64,000 bases of DNA from Flavobacterium sp. (GCF_024710485.1 NZ_JANJUQ010000033.1:62001-126000), one strand, 5' to 3'; shown: positions 8,912-17,997, numbered from the stretch's first letter. The notes: a model not told the origin generated them from the sequence alone. Numbers and translations are program-made.

Positions 8912-8975
8912 CCAGGGATAAGTTTAAAGTGATAAGGAAAAAGTAAACCAACTTTTGCCTTATCCCTTTTCTCTT
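8912..8975. repeat. Inverted word repeat after leuS
   Basis: agggataag (8914-8922) is repeated in inverted form as cttatccct near 8961-8969, with further gataagg/ccttatc words between. It can fold into a hairpin and is followed by T-rich sequence, so it may also end leuS transcription. Confidence 0.5.
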
Positions 8976-9074
8976 TTTACTCCTTTCTTCACCATTTGTC
9001 AATAAAAAGTTAAACCCATATGGTACAGTAACTTCTCTTGTTATTTTTGGGCGTAATATTTAAAATCAATCATC

Positions 9075-9749
9075 ATGAAAAACGGAATTTTATCTTTATT
9101 GTTGTTGACCGCTTTTATCGGGTTTAGTCAGGAAAAACCTTCTGATTCCATCAAAGTCAAGAAGTTTAAAGTAGATGGTTATATCGGTTTCAACGGTAAT
9201 ATTAACGACAACATGAATCTCAATAAAAAACTCAGCAATGCCAATTTGCCGGAGTTGGACAGTTTTGTACCCGAATTGACTTTTGGGTTGAATTTCTTCG
9301 GAAAGCAATATTCCGGCGATCTTGAGTTTGGATTTTTATTCGCCAAACCCGAGCAAAACACTAACGAAATGAAATACCGTGGTTTCAACACTCGTTTGAG
9401 AGTACACTACAATGTAGTAAACCAAGAGAAGTTTGCCTTAACCACAGGGCTTTCCTTAGCCTACATGGGAAGCCAATACGACATTTACTCGAAAAACAAC
9501 ACCATTGATTTGAACGATTTAGAGCCGAACAATAACAGTGGTCACGTGAATTTTACCAACCAAATGTTGTATTTCGGGCCATCGGTTTCGATGTATTTGT
9601 TTAAAAAATCAAGTTTTGAAGTGAAAGTCAACGCAGGTTATGAATTTGCCTTAACTCGCGGGCGTTACGATTCAGAGTTTGGCAGCGTATTGAACAATGT
9701 AAACGAATCGGGGAACAACCGTTTTGTGTTCGGGATAACTTTGTTGTAA
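9075..9749 (+). CDS. Outer-membrane beta-barrel protein
   Basis: 224 residues. It has a signal peptide (MKNGILSLLLLTAFIGFSQ) and then strands of alternating hydrophobic/polar residues with periodic Gly and aromatics ('YIGFNGNI', 'ELTFGLNFFG', 'DLEFGFLFA', 'VKVNAGYEFAL', 'NRFVFGITLL'). This looks like a small OmpA- or porin-like barrel. I cannot assign a substrate or named family. The gene stands alone between leuS and the YugP-like peptidase. Confidence 0.7.
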   Translation: MKNGILSLLLLTAFIGFSQEKPSDSIKVKKFKVDGYIGFNGNINDNMNLNKKLSNANLPELDSFVPELTFGLNFFGKQYSGDLEFGFLFAKPEQNTNEMKYRGFNTRLRVHYNVVNQEKFALTTGLSLAYMGSQYDIYSKNNTIDLNDLEPNNNSGHVNFTNQMLYFGPSVSMYLFKKSSFEVKVNAGYEFALTRGRYDSEFGSVLNNVNESGNNRFVFGITLL

Positions 9750-9819
9750 TGACAAGCTGTCATTGGTTTGGCTTTGGCGCACCTTTTGAAGTAACTTTAA
9801 AAACTTAAATTCAGAAATT

Positions 9820-10521
9820 ATGTTAGGCTATTATATTTTAATCGGTTTAATTGCTTTGGTGAGTTTTGCGGTAAGTTCAAAACTCAAAAGCAAGTTTGAG
9901 GAGTATTCCCATTTACACTTGCGCAACGGCATGAGCGGTGCCGAAATTGCCACTCAAATGCTACACGATCACGGCATATACGATGTAAAAGTGATTTCCA
10001 CACCCGGCCAATTGACAGACCATTACAATCCAACCGACAAAACCGTTAATCTAAGTGAAGGCGTTTACAATCAAAGAAATGCTGCTGCTGCTGCGGTTGC
10101 CGCTCACGAATGCGGTCATGCCGTACAACACGCTACGGCTTACAATATGTTGCAGTTGCGCTCGCAGTTGGTGCCAATTGTGAATGTCGCTTCCGGTATG
10201 TCGCAATGGTTAATTATAGGGGGGTTAATTTTAGGCGCTGCAGCCGGTTTAGGTCTCGGATTTTACATAGCTGTAGCCGGATTGCTCTTGATGGCTGTAG
10301 CCACAGCTTTCAGTTTTATCACTTTACCTGTAGAATATGACGCCAGTAACCGTGCCTTGGCTTGGTTAAAAAACAAAAATATGGTCAGTCAGCAAGAATA
10401 CGCCGGTGCCGAAGATGCCTTAAAATGGGCTGCCCGAACGTATGTAGTCGCTGCGATTGGCGCATTAGCCTCGCTCTTGTATTGGGCGTTGCAAGTATTT
10501 GGAGGTTCCAGAGAAGAATAA
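9820..10521 (+). CDS. YugP-type zinc metallopeptidase (membrane)
   Basis: 233 residues. 'HECGHAVQH' at residues 96-104 is the HExxH zinc motif. There is an N-terminal membrane helix (2-19), a strongly hydrophobic pair of helices at about 128-175, and a last hydrophobic segment near 210-226. The order fits the neutral zinc metallopeptidase family of B. subtilis YugP (Zn_peptidase_2). Its substrates are unknown, but a role in membrane-protein quality control is plausible. A strong terminator follows immediately. Confidence 0.88.
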   Translation: MLGYYILIGLIALVSFAVSSKLKSKFEEYSHLHLRNGMSGAEIATQMLHDHGIYDVKVISTPGQLTDHYNPTDKTVNLSEGVYNQRNAAAAAVAAHECGHAVQHATAYNMLQLRSQLVPIVNVASGMSQWLIIGGLILGAAAGLGLGFYIAVAGLLLMAVATAFSFITLPVEYDASNRALAWLKNKNMVSQQEYAGAEDALKWAARTYVVAAIGALASLLYWALQVFGGSREE

Positions 10522-10526
10522 AAATA

Positions 10527-10556
10527 AACCCGTTACGAAAGTAGCGGGTTTTTTAT
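10527..10556 (+). terminator. Terminator of the YugP-like gene
   Basis: Stem AACCCGTTAC / GTAGCGGGTT (one G-T pair) with a GAAA tetraloop and a T tract, starting 6 bp after the stop codon. Confidence 0.88.
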
Positions 10557-10558
10557 TT

Positions 10559-10640
10559 GGGAGCAGAATGGCTCGGGCTTTATCGGTGATCCGTTTTCCC
10601 GCTTTTCGGGTTACACGGTAACCTCTTCACTCGGGGCTAG
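10559..10640 (+). repeat. REP-like element, copy B
   Basis: It begins GGGAGCAGAATGGCTCGGGC, contains TTTTCCCGCTTTTCGG, the hairpin GGTTAC-ACG-GTAACC, and ends TCACTCGGGGCTAG. It sits directly after the YugP terminator in a convergent gap. Confidence 0.8.
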
Positions 10641-10772
10641 AGAGAAGCAATAAGTGTACTTGTGAGCAAAAGTTCTTGATTAGCTTCGCTCAATTCGGCT
10701 AAAGCCTCGGGTCAATTTTCACTCCACTGCGTTCCGTGAAAACCACTCGAACTGACGAACCCAGCAACTTTA

Positions 10773-10807
10773 AACCCGTAACTCGCAACCCGTAACTCGC
10801 AACCCGC
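10773..10807. repeat. Five tandem heptamers (AACyCGy)
   Basis: Units aacccgt, aactcgc, aacccgt, aactcgc, aacccgc run end to end without a break and stop just before the 3' end of the Lrp-type gene. Confidence 0.9.
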
Positions 10808-10809
10808 AA

Positions 10810-11280
10810 TTAAAGCTGTATCTGTCGTTCCAACTGCTGTTCTAACGAAATAAAAGTCTCCGTTCTCGACACGCCTTCAATGGGTTGGATTTTTTTATTG
10901 AGCAATTGCATTAAGTGTTCGTTGTCGCGGCAAATAATTTTGATCAGGATGCTCCAGTTTCCGGTGGTGTAGTGGCATTCCAGTACTTCGGGGATTTTTT
11001 TAAGTTCTCTTACGGCGTCGGCATTGCTCGAAGCTTTGTCTAAATAAATGCCAATGAAGGCCATGGTTTTGTAGCCCAACACTTTATTGTCTATCACCAC
11101 TTTGGAACCCGAAATCACACCGGCTTCTTCGAGTTTGCGCAACCGTTGGTGAATGGCGGCACCGGAAATCCCGATTTTATTGGCGATTTGTAAAATGGGT
11201 TTTCGAGCATCTTCCATAAGGTCACGGAGGATTTCTTTGTCGATGCCGTCAATTTCTATTTGCAGTTGATTGATTTTCAT
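10810..11280 (-). CDS. Lrp/AsnC-family transcriptional regulator
   Basis: 156 residues, usual for the family. An N-terminal winged helix-turn-helix ('ILQIANKIGISGAAIHQRLRKLEEAGVI' pattern, residues 29-56) is followed by an AsnC ligand-binding/oligomerisation (RAM) domain from about residue 70. Such proteins sense amino acids and act as octameric regulators. Upstream, a second copy of its first 32 bp with its own ATG is separated from this start by an 85-bp insert. Its neighbour 11626-12999 is an amino-acid dehydrogenase-like gene, a possible target, but that link is inference. Confidence 0.92.
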   Translation of the reverse strand: MKINQLQIEIDGIDKEILRDLMEDARKPILQIANKIGISGAAIHQRLRKLEEAGVISGSKVVIDNKVLGYKTMAFIGIYLDKASSNADAVRELKKIPEVLECHYTTGNWSILIKIICRDNEHLMQLLNKKIQPIEGVSRTETFISLEQQLERQIQL

Positions 11281-11304
11281 AGGTTTATGTGTTTATGATG
11301 AGTA

Positions 11305-11397
11305 TTACAAGCTAAAGCTTGTGTACCTCAAGTCCACCGGACTTGCTCCTCTTAATATCAAATCATCAATTTCAATTTGCAGCTGGTTAATTTTCAT
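11305..11397 (-). pseudogene. Duplicated 5' fragment of the Lrp-type gene (30-codon frame)
   Basis: Positions 11366-11397 match the first 32 bp of the gene (11249-11280) with four differences, all in third codon positions, so both encode Met-Lys-Ile-Asn-Gln-Leu-Gln-Ile-Glu-Ile. The upstream copy keeps its ATG, then runs into unrelated sequence with two hairpins (CAAGTCC-acc-GGACTTG at 11329-11345 and ACAAGC-taaa-GCTTGT at 11307-11322) and stops at 11305, 24 bp before the functional start. It could be a decayed duplicate, an insertion scar or a translated leader. Confidence 0.6.
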
Positions 11398-11448
11398 GAC
11401 TCAAATATTTAAAGTAAAAATAGTGATTTACTTTATGTTTTAAATAAA

Positions 11449-11478
11449 AAAACCAAAATCGGTTAAGATTTTGGTTTT
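11449..11478 (-). terminator. Terminator hairpin (readable on both strands)
   Basis: Perfect 12-bp stem AAAACCAAAATC / GATTTTGGTTTT with a 6-nt loop. On the minus strand it lies downstream of the saccharopine-dehydrogenase-like gene. Confidence 0.75.
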
Positions 11479-11513
11479 ATTGTTGTTCGCTGAAAAGAAA
11501 ATGGAAACCTCTT

Positions 11514-11591
11514 TAGCCCTGATGGGAGTGGCACGAAGTAAAACGGACAGCAGGAATATGGATTCCAAAAATGCCCGAGCCATTCGCTTCC
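11514..11591 (-). repeat. REP-like element, copy C
   Basis: The reverse complement of this stretch has the family ends: GGAAGCGAATGGCTCGGGC on the left and CACTCCCATCAGGGCTA on the right. The central part differs from copies A, B and G (TTTACTTCGTGCCAC instead of the GGTTAC-type hairpin) and resembles copy D. Confidence 0.75.
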
Positions 11592-11625
11592 AATAAATCA
11601 ACAACTTAGTGACTCAGATACTTTA

Positions 11626-12999
11626 TTAATTCCCTAACAATCGGTCCGGATTGTAGCCTACATAAGGCATTTCGGTTTCTTTGAAAATCACGCCAAAGGT
11701 TTCCAATTCTTTTAAAATTGGGTTGTACACTTCGGGACGGATGGGCAGTTGTACCCCCGGCGTTTTGATGTTGCCGTTAAGGATTTGCAAAGTCGCCATA
11801 GCTACCGGTAACCCTACGGTTTTGGCCATGGCGGTATAGGTTTGGTCGTCGCCGATGCAAACCATTTTAGAGTCGATTTGTTGGCGCGCGCCGTTTATTT
11901 CGTAGCCGAATTTGTGATACATGACAATCATATCTTTGTCTTCGGGTTGGAGCGACCAGCTGTCGTTGAGGATGCGTTCTAAGATTTGCGCCGGTGTGGC
12001 ATTTTTGAGTCCGACTTTCTTATTCGGGTTGAATAAATCGAGTTCCAATAGTTTATCCCACATGATGTCGTCTTGCTCAATACCCAATTGCAAGCGGGTT
12101 TTGATTTCCACCGAATCGGTTGGGGAATACGGTAGGAACGAATTGATGAAATCGCGGTAGCTCATGTTTTCTGAGTCTTCCATTATGTAAGTGTCGTCTG
12201 TCATGCCCAATTGCACAAACATGTTCCAAGCTTTGGAGAATCCTACGCGACGAATGGTGCCGCGGTACAGCGTGAGCACATCGTCTAAACCATACACACT
12301 GCGGTATTTTAGCGAATCGCGGTTGGCGTAGCCTTCAAATTTGCCGTAACCTTCCACTTCTAAGAACTCGGTTCTCCGGAACAATTTGTGGTACGGGATG
12401 TATTTGTATTTGCCTTCTTGGATGAATTTGGAAGCACCGCCTTGACCGGCCAACACTACATTACGCGGTGCCCAAGTGAATTTATAGTTCCACAAATTGG
12501 TGTCGCTTTCCGGTGCTACTAAACCGCCGCAGAAAGATTCGAATAAAATCATTTTGCCGCCTTTGGCTTTGATGTCGTCAATGACTTTCATCGCGCTCAT
12601 ATGATCGATGCCCGGGTCGAGCCCGATTTCGTTCATAAAAATCAATCCTTTGGCTTTGACTTCGGCATCTAAGCTTTGCATGGCATCGGAGATGTAGGAA
12701 GCCGTGACCATATTTTTTTGGAAGGTTACACAATCTTTGGCCACTTCGATGTGCATGTGTGCCGGTAACATCGAAATTACGATGTCGGCTTTTTGGATTT
12801 CAGCTTGGCGTTGGGCTTCGTTGTTGATGTCGAGGGCAATGGCCGTGGCGTTCGAATGGTTATTGGTTTTGCGTTGCGCCAATTCCAACGATAAATCGCC
12901 TATGGTTAGGTGTAAATTTTCTTCGTTGGATTTGTTTAAAAGGTATTGTATCAGGGACGATGCGGAACGACCGGCACCGATAATTAAAATCTGTCTCAT
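11626..12999 (-). CDS. Saccharopine dehydrogenase family protein
   Basis: 457 residues. The start at 12999 is chosen because it opens the Rossmann motif 'MRQILIIGAGRSAS'; the longer frame upstream is spacer and the terminator of the next gene. An N-terminal NAD(P)-binding domain (to about 130) is followed by the saccharopine-dehydrogenase C-terminal domain with 'ENEIGLDPGIDHM'-type sequence ('FMNEIGLDPGIDHMSAM'). The family catalyses reversible saccharopine formation or cleavage in lysine metabolism; other members act on related imino acids. It is single here, without LKR or lysine catabolic neighbours, so the exact substrate is open. Confidence 0.88.
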   Translation of the reverse strand: MRQILIIGAGRSASSLIQYLLNKSNEENLHLTIGDLSLELAQRKTNNHSNATAIALDINNEAQRQAEIQKADIVISMLPAHMHIEVAKDCVTFQKNMVTASYISDAMQSLDAEVKAKGLIFMNEIGLDPGIDHMSAMKVIDDIKAKGGKMILFESFCGGLVAPESDTNLWNYKFTWAPRNVVLAGQGGASKFIQEGKYKYIPYHKLFRRTEFLEVEGYGKFEGYANRDSLKYRSVYGLDDVLTLYRGTIRRVGFSKAWNMFVQLGMTDDTYIMEDSENMSYRDFINSFLPYSPTDSVEIKTRLQLGIEQDDIMWDKLLELDLFNPNKKVGLKNATPAQILERILNDSWSLQPEDKDMIVMYHKFGYEINGARQQIDSKMVCIGDDQTYTAMAKTVGLPVAMATLQILNGNIKTPGVQLPIRPEVYNPILKELETFGVIFKETEMPYVGYNPDRLLGN

Positions 13000-13047
13000 G
13001 CGTTTGTTTGTTGTTGGCAACAAATGTATGAATTTGATTGTAACAAA

Positions 13048-13073
13048 AAAGCCCATCGTTTCGGATGGACTTT
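13048..13073 (-). terminator. Terminator after the 107-residue membrane protein gene
   Basis: Minus-strand stem AAAGTCCATC / GATGGGCTTT (one G-T pair) with a CGAAAC loop and T6, immediately after the stop at 13077. Confidence 0.8.
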
Positions 13074-13076
13074 CGG

Positions 13077-13400
13077 TTATTCTAAACCTTCGAGTTCTTC
13101 GAGCTCTTTTTTGGCTTCTTGTTTGGTTTCGATTTTTTGCTGTTCGAATTGGGTGTCGGTAGCGACTTCGTCTTTCACCAACAACGTTTTGCCTAATACT
13201 ACAGCAGAGCATAATGCGGCAATAGTTAAAATGATTTTCGGGAATTTCTTCTGACTGTCTTCGGATTGTTTTAACGTTAGTAAATCAAATACCAATGCCA
13301 GTCCAATAGGCAAAAAGGCCAAAGTGTCGAGAGGTAATATGGTAAATACGATGCCTAATAGGCCAAAGACAACGGATAAGATTAAAAATAGTTTTCTCAT
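13077..13400 (-). CDS. Small membrane protein, unknown function
   Basis: 107 residues. There are three hydrophobic segments: about 3-21, 24-42 and 57-75. The C-terminal tail is charged and Glu/Lys-rich (about 80-107) and probably cytoplasmic. I recognise no family. It lies 10 bp downstream of the DUF3108 gene on the same strand and is likely cotranscribed with it. Confidence 0.7.
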   Translation of the reverse strand: MRKLFLILSVVFGLLGIVFTILPLDTLAFLPIGLALVFDLLTLKQSEDSQKKFPKIILTIAALCSAVVLGKTLLVKDEVATDTQFEQQKIETKQEAKKELEELEGLE

Positions 13401-13410
13401 GAGATAGGAC

Positions 13411-14169
13411 TTAAATGCCTGAGGCAGACGTTAAGGTTAATTGTCCGGTGCCGACAGGAATGCTAAATTTTAAGAGCGCCGGAATTTTTTTAGCATCAGC
13501 GGTTAGCCAAATGAGGTTTTTGTCTTTGCCTCTCAAAGCATCTGTTTTGGCGCCGATAGACAATTTGTAACATTCTTTTTTGCCTAAATTACCGGCGTTT
13601 ACGGTTTCTTTTCCCATAAATTTAAGGGTGACCGGAATTTGCTTTTCGTCGAAAACAATCATTAGATTTTGAGTTTGTCCCACTTTGAATTTGCTGAAAT
13701 CGAGTGTTCTGACTTTATACAAAAGCGAAATAACATCTTGCGTTGTACCTCCGATAGTGAACGTTTTTTGGGTTTCCGGTTTGTTTTTTCGTTTAGTGGT
13801 GCTGTTTACCGTGTTGCCTTTGAAAACATATTTTTCTTTTTTGGTGTAGCCGCCTTCGTCTATGCTTCTTTTGTACAAACTGGGTTTTAGATTTGCGGGG
13901 TTAACATAAGACTCATATATATCTCTGATTTTAAAAAACGAATCCCATTTGCTGTAAGTAGATAACTCACAACTCAAATGCAAATAAGCATTTTTGGAAG
14001 TCGATACAGTTTCAGTGCTCATGGTTACTTGTGCCAATTGTGTCATCAATCCGCTCATATTATAGGAACCGGCATAAACCAATCGTTCTCCCGGTTTTAT
14101 GTTTTGACCAAAACTACAGTTTGAAAAACCTAAAAAAAAGAGGTAAAAGCCCAAAAAGATATTTTTCAT
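13411..14169 (-). CDS. DUF3108-like secreted protein
   Basis: 252 residues with a signal peptide (to about residue 21, 'GFSNCSFGQ'). It then shows the DUF3108 pattern: 'PGERLVYAGSYNMSGLM' near the start, a central 'DVISLLYKVRTLDF' and 'FDEKQIPVTLKFMGKETV', ending with a strand-rich tail. Function unknown; relatives are periplasmic or outer-membrane-associated. It heads a two-gene unit with the small membrane protein downstream. Confidence 0.8.
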   Translation of the reverse strand: MKNIFLGFYLFFLGFSNCSFGQNIKPGERLVYAGSYNMSGLMTQLAQVTMSTETVSTSKNAYLHLSCELSTYSKWDSFFKIRDIYESYVNPANLKPSLYKRSIDEGGYTKKEKYVFKGNTVNSTTKRKNKPETQKTFTIGGTTQDVISLLYKVRTLDFSKFKVGQTQNLMIVFDEKQIPVTLKFMGKETVNAGNLGKKECYKLSIGAKTDALRGKDKNLIWLTADAKKIPALLKFSIPVGTGQLTLTSASGI

Positions 14170-14295
14170 AGTGGAAAATTAAGCTGCAAATATAAAATTT
14201 TAAAAAAAGTCAGCCACTAAAAGAAAAGCGAAATTACTTTAATTACTAGTTGATAACGGATAAATTTGTAACATAGTATTTTAAAACAAAAACGG

Positions 14296-14682
14296 ATGGA
14301 ACGAAAAATCACAAGCTCTGGCGTAATTTTAGGAATGACGGCCATTATTTTAGGGGCTTTCGGAGCACATGCTTTGAAGAAAGTGTTAACCGCAGAGGAA
14401 TTGATCACCTTTGAAACCGGGGTGAAATATCAAATGTATCATGCACTTTTTTTGCTTTTTTTAGGCATGACAAGTTTGGTGAATGAAAAAGTGAAGAAAA
14501 GCATCTTTAAATTGATTGTGGTTGGAGTTGTTTTCTTCTCAGGTTCTATTTATATTTTGGCAACCAAGACAATTACCGGAATTGATTTCAGACCGCTCGG
14601 AATTGTGACACCTATCGGCGGCACACTATTAATTATCGGTTGGTTACTTTTGCTATGGAATTTAACACTTCGCCAAAAATAA
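14296..14682 (+). CDS. DUF423 membrane protein (YgdD-like)
   Basis: 128 residues with four predicted transmembrane helices. The N-terminal 'GAFGAHALKKVL' (residues 20-31) and 'YQMYHALFLL' (about 50-60) are DUF423 signatures. Function unknown. A promoter-like TAAATTTG lies about 30 bp upstream. It is followed by pckA, which has its own promoter. Confidence 0.9.
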   Translation: MERKITSSGVILGMTAIILGAFGAHALKKVLTAEELITFETGVKYQMYHALFLLFLGMTSLVNEKVKKSIFKLIVVGVVFFSGSIYILATKTITGIDFRPLGIVTPIGGTLLIIGWLLLLWNLTLRQK

Positions 14683-14719
14683 TATTCCTTTAAAAAAATA
14701 GTTTCTGAAATTTAATTTT

Positions 14720-14727
14720 TACCTTTG
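14720..14727 (+). promoter_or_regulatory. Promoter -7 element for pckA
   Basis: TACCTTTG matches the Bacteroidota TAnnTTTG consensus, 35 bp before the pckA start. No clear TTG -33 box is seen at the right distance. Confidence 0.5.
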
Positions 14728-14762
14728 TGTCCTGATTCATAATACAACACAAACTTAATTTT

Positions 14763-16388
14763 ATGGAGAATTACGCTCAAATCACGAAATCGATTTCGTT
14801 AGATCAATACGGTATCAAAAACGTTCAAGAAATCATTCATAATCCCTCTTTTGACCAATTATACAATGAAGAATTAAACCCTAATTTAGAAGGTTACGAG
14901 AAAGGTCAGCTTACCGAATTAGGCGCAGTAAATGTAATGACCGGTGTGTTTACTGGAAGATCACCTAAAGACAAATATATTGTTAAGGATGCGATAACTG
15001 AAAACACCATTTGGTGGAACTCGGACAAAGCGGCCAACGACAACAAACCTATTTCTCAAAACACTTGGGAAGCTTTAAAAGAAACAACAGTTAGCCAATT
15101 ATCAGGCAAAAAATTATATGTGGTTGACGCTTTTTGCGGTGCCAACGAAAATACGCGTTTGAAAGTTCGCTTCATTATGGAAGTGGCTTGGCAAGCACAT
15201 TTTGTGACCAACATGTTTATTCGTCCTACAGAAGAAGAGTTGGCCAATTTTGGTGAACCTGATTTTATTGTAATGAACGGTTCTAAAACTTCTTTCAAAG
15301 ATTATGCAGCTCACGGATTGAATTCTGAAGTTTATATTGCTTTCAATTTAACCGAGAAAATGCAATTGATAGGCGGTACTTGGTATGGTGGTGAAATGAA
15401 AAAAGGGATGTTCTCTATGATGAACTACTACTTGCCTTTGCAAGGTATTGCTTCGATGCACTGTTCCGCTAATAAAGGAAAAGACGGCGATGTAGCTGTA
15501 TTCTTCGGATTGTCAGGTACCGGAAAAACGACTTTGTCAACTGATCCTAAACGCGAATTAATCGGAGATGACGAACACGGCTGGGACGATGAAGGTGTTT
15601 TCAATTTTGAAGGTGGTTGTTATGCTAAAACTATCGATTTAAGTAAAGAAAACGAACCGGATATTTACAGGGCTATCAAGAGAGATGCCTTGTTGGAAAA
15701 CGTAACAGTTGATGCCAACGGCGTAATTGATTTTAAAGACGGTTCGGTTACGCAAAACACGCGAGTTTCTTATCCAATTTATCACATACAAAACATTGTT
15801 AAACCGGTTTCAAAAGCAGGTCACGCTACCAAAGTAATTTTCTTGACAGCGGATGCTTTCGGGGTAATGCCGCCGGTTTCTAAATTAACGCCGGAGCAAA
15901 CACAGTATTATTTCTTGTCCGGTTTCACGGCAAAATTGGCGGGGACAGAAAGAGGAGTTACACAACCGGAACCTACTTTTTCCGCATGTTTCGGTAAGGC
16001 CTTTTTGTCTTTGCATCCTACGAAATACGGAGAAGAATTGGTTAAAAAGTTGGAAGAACATAATGCTACCGCTTACATGGTAAATACCGGCTGGAACGGA
16101 ACCGGAAAGCGTATTTCTATCAAAGACACCCGTGCTATTATTGATGCTATTTTAGATGGTTCTATCGAGAAAGCCGAAACTAAAATGATTCCTGTTTTCA
16201 ATTTGGCAGTGCCAACGTCATTACACGATGTAAATCCGGCTATTTTGGATCCTAGAGATACTTATGAAAACGAAGCAGATTGGATTGCCAAAGCAACTGA
16301 TTTAGCTTCAAGATTCATCAAGAACTTCGCTCAGTATACCGATAACGAGCAAGGGCAAAGCTTAGTAAAAGCTGGGCCACAGGTATAA
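14763..16388 (+). CDS. pckA: Phosphoenolpyruvate carboxykinase (ATP)
   Basis: 541 residues, the usual length for ATP-dependent PEPCK. It converts oxaloacetate and ATP to PEP, CO2 and ADP at the start of gluconeogenesis. The kinase-1a P-loop 'GLSGTGKTT' is at residues 249-257, preceded by 'MHCSAN' and followed by '[11 protein letters not shown]' (metal and kinase-2 region). 'GRSPKDKY' lies in the N-terminal domain, and '[20 protein letters not shown]' in the C-terminal part. It is monocistronic, with its own promoter and a terminator shared with convergent hemD. Confidence 0.98.
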   Translation: MENYAQITKSISLDQYGIKNVQEIIHNPSFDQLYNEELNPNLEGYEKGQLTELGAVNVMTGVFTGRSPKDKYIVKDAITENTIWWNSDKAANDNKPISQNTWEALKETTVSQLSGKKLYVVDAFCGANENTRLKVRFIMEVAWQAHFVTNMFIRPTEEELANFGEPDFIVMNGSKTSFKDYAAHGLNSEVYIAFNLTEKMQLIGGTWYGGEMKKGMFSMMNYYLPLQGIASMHCSANKGKDGDVAVFFGLSGTGKTTLSTDPKRELIGDDEHGWDDEGVFNFEGGCYAKTIDLSKENEPDIYRAIKRDALLENVTVDANGVIDFKDGSVTQNTRVSYPIYHIQNIVKPVSKAGHATKVIFLTADAFGVMPPVSKLTPEQTQYYFLSGFTAKLAGTERGVTQPEPTFSACFGKAFLSLHPTKYGEELVKKLEEHNATAYMVNTGWNGTGKRISIKDTRAIIDAILDGSIEKAETKMIPVFNLAVPTSLHDVNPAILDPRDTYENEADWIAKATDLASRFIKNFAQYTDNEQGQSLVKAGPQV

Positions 16389-16406
16389 TAACTAACCAAC
16401 CAAAGA

Positions 16407-16436
16407 AAAAGCCATTCAATTTTGAATGGCTTTTTT
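16407..16436. terminator. Bidirectional terminator between pckA and hemD
   Basis: AAAAGCCATTCA / TGAATGGCTTTT stem with an ATTT loop and U-tracts possible on both strands, in a convergent gap. Confidence 0.88.
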
Positions 16437-16456
16437 ATTTTCAAATACAGAGATAT

Positions 16457-17215
16457 TTATTTTCCTTTATTGGCGTCGGCGATGTATTTTTCCAAAGCCA
16501 TGGTCATTGATGGTGTTTCAGGAGTCGGAGCCAAAATATCAATACGCAAACCATGTTCCAAAGCTTCTTTTTGAGTAGTGCTTCCAAAAACTGCTATTCT
16601 GGTGTTGTTTTGCTTGAAATCAGGGAAGTTTTTGAATAACGATTTGATTCCGGTTGGACTAAAGAAAGCCAAAACGTCATAATAAACATCCGCCAAATCA
16701 GACAAGTCACTCATTACCGTTTTGTAAAAAGTAGCTTGAGTCCAATCTACTTTTAAATTGTTTAAGGTTTGAGGAACATCATAGTTTAACTGGTCGGAGG
16801 CCGGCAACAAAAACTTCTCGTCTTTGTATTTTTTGATTAGCGGAGACAAATCAACAAAGTCTTTTTGTCCCACATATATTTTGCGTTTACGGTATACTAC
16901 GTATTTTTGTAAATAAAAAGCAATGGCTTCCGATTGGCAAAAATATTTTAAATCTTCAGGTACTTTATAGCGCATTTCTTCGGCTACCCTGAAAAAGTGA
17001 TCTACCGAATTTCTACTGGTCAAAATGATAGCCGTATAGTTGTTAAGATCGATTTTTTGAGCCCTAACATCTTTTGCACTAACTCCTTCAACATGAATGA
17101 ACGAGCGGAAATCAACTTTTACCTTATGTTTTTGTTGTAACTCAAAATAAGGTGAATTCTCTACTTTTGGCTCCGGTTGAGAAACCAAAATTGTTTTCAC
17201 TTTCAAATTTGACAT
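16457..17215 (-). CDS. hemD: Uroporphyrinogen-III synthase
   Basis: 252 residues. HemD cyclises hydroxymethylbilane to uroporphyrinogen III, with inversion of ring D, in heme synthesis. Sequence conservation is low in this family. The supporting pattern is the bilobal HEM4 layout with 'AIILTSRNSVDHFF' around residues 63-76, 'VLAFFSPTGIKSLF' in the C-terminal half, and 'IAVFGSTTQKEALEHGL' near residues 205-221. It overlaps no gene but starts 1 bp after the DUF4271 stop; the pair is a common flavobacterial arrangement. Confidence 0.88.
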   Translation of the reverse strand: MSNLKVKTILVSQPEPKVENSPYFELQQKHKVKVDFRSFIHVEGVSAKDVRAQKIDLNNYTAIILTSRNSVDHFFRVAEEMRYKVPEDLKYFCQSEAIAFYLQKYVVYRKRKIYVGQKDFVDLSPLIKKYKDEKFLLPASDQLNYDVPQTLNNLKVDWTQATFYKTVMSDLSDLADVYYDVLAFFSPTGIKSLFKNFPDFKQNNTRIAVFGSTTQKEALEHGLRIDILAPTPETPSMTMALEKYIADANKGK

Positions 17216-17216
17216 T

Positions 17217-17891
17217 TTAATGTGCTAAATTTTTTGTAATCAAATAATATATAAAATAGTACGGTGCTATTTCAAGTGCGCAAAGATACAAAATAAAATA
17301 AAACAACTTGCCGATAAGTAAGTTTTGATAAATCTTCAAAGAAATCAAGTAAGAATATAAGTTTATTATTAAAATGATAGTAATAATGCAAAAAAGAAGC
17401 ACATTTGATGTGTTGTTGCTGTAGAACAGATAAATGTTCAACGGCAGAATCAACAAACTGATAAATGTTCTGTAGCTTACTTTTTGCAAATTGAGTTGTT
17501 CGGCAAACTCTTCAATGTTGAAAATCGCAGCAATAATCTTCTCAATAAGAAATTTAGAAAGAACAAAAACTCCGAAAAAAGTTAGAATTCGGATAAATAG
17601 TATCCAATCGGTTTTAGAGACATATCCGAAGTGACTGAGCGCCATTTGGATGAAAAAGGAAAAGGAAATGCTTTGTACTACAAACAAAAGAACGGTAAAC
17701 CCGCTCATTAAATGGGAAGGATCTTTGTAGACTTTAATGTATTTGTCCGAAACCAATATTTTCAGAAAATCATTAAAGCGCGTTTCGAAAGCTGTTCTTG
17801 TAACGGCTATTAAAGTAAACGACAAAACGAAAAGATAAGTCGCCCAATCTTTTGCTTCAATTACCCTTGGTTCAAAAACGATTTCTGTCAT
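17217..17891 (-). CDS. DUF4271 membrane protein
   Basis: 224 residues with about six hydrophobic helices. The N-terminal 'WATYLFVLSFTLIAVTRTAF' and central 'FFGVFVLSKFLIEKIIAAIFNIE' fit DUF4271, a Bacteroidota family usually next to hemD. Function unknown. It is the first gene of a two-gene unit with hemD and is divergent from the glycosyltransferase gene. Confidence 0.85.
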   Translation of the reverse strand: MTEIVFEPRVIEAKDWATYLFVLSFTLIAVTRTAFETRFNDFLKILVSDKYIKVYKDPSHLMSGFTVLLFVVQSISFSFFIQMALSHFGYVSKTDWILFIRILTFFGVFVLSKFLIEKIIAAIFNIEEFAEQLNLQKVSYRTFISLLILPLNIYLFYSNNTSNVLLFCIITIILIINLYSYLISLKIYQNLLIGKLFYFILYLCALEIAPYYFIYYLITKNLAH

Positions 17892-17967
17892 ATTGTCGAC
17901 AAAATTACTAATTTTTTATTTGTTAAATTATTATATAATTATTAAGATGTGTCACTGATAAATAGTT

Positions 17968-17975
17968 TATTTTTG
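17968..17975 (+). promoter_or_regulatory. Promoter -7 element of the glycosyltransferase-pyrC unit
   Basis: TATTTTTG (TAnnTTTG), 22 bp before the start codon at 17998. Confidence 0.55.
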
Positions 17976-17997
17976 CACAAAGTATGACTATAGCTTT

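Noticed and set aside
12704-13254. Long plus-strand frames opposite the saccharopine-dehydrogenase-like gene
   Set aside because: The Rossmann domain on the minus strand is clearly the coding one; the plus frames are antisense.
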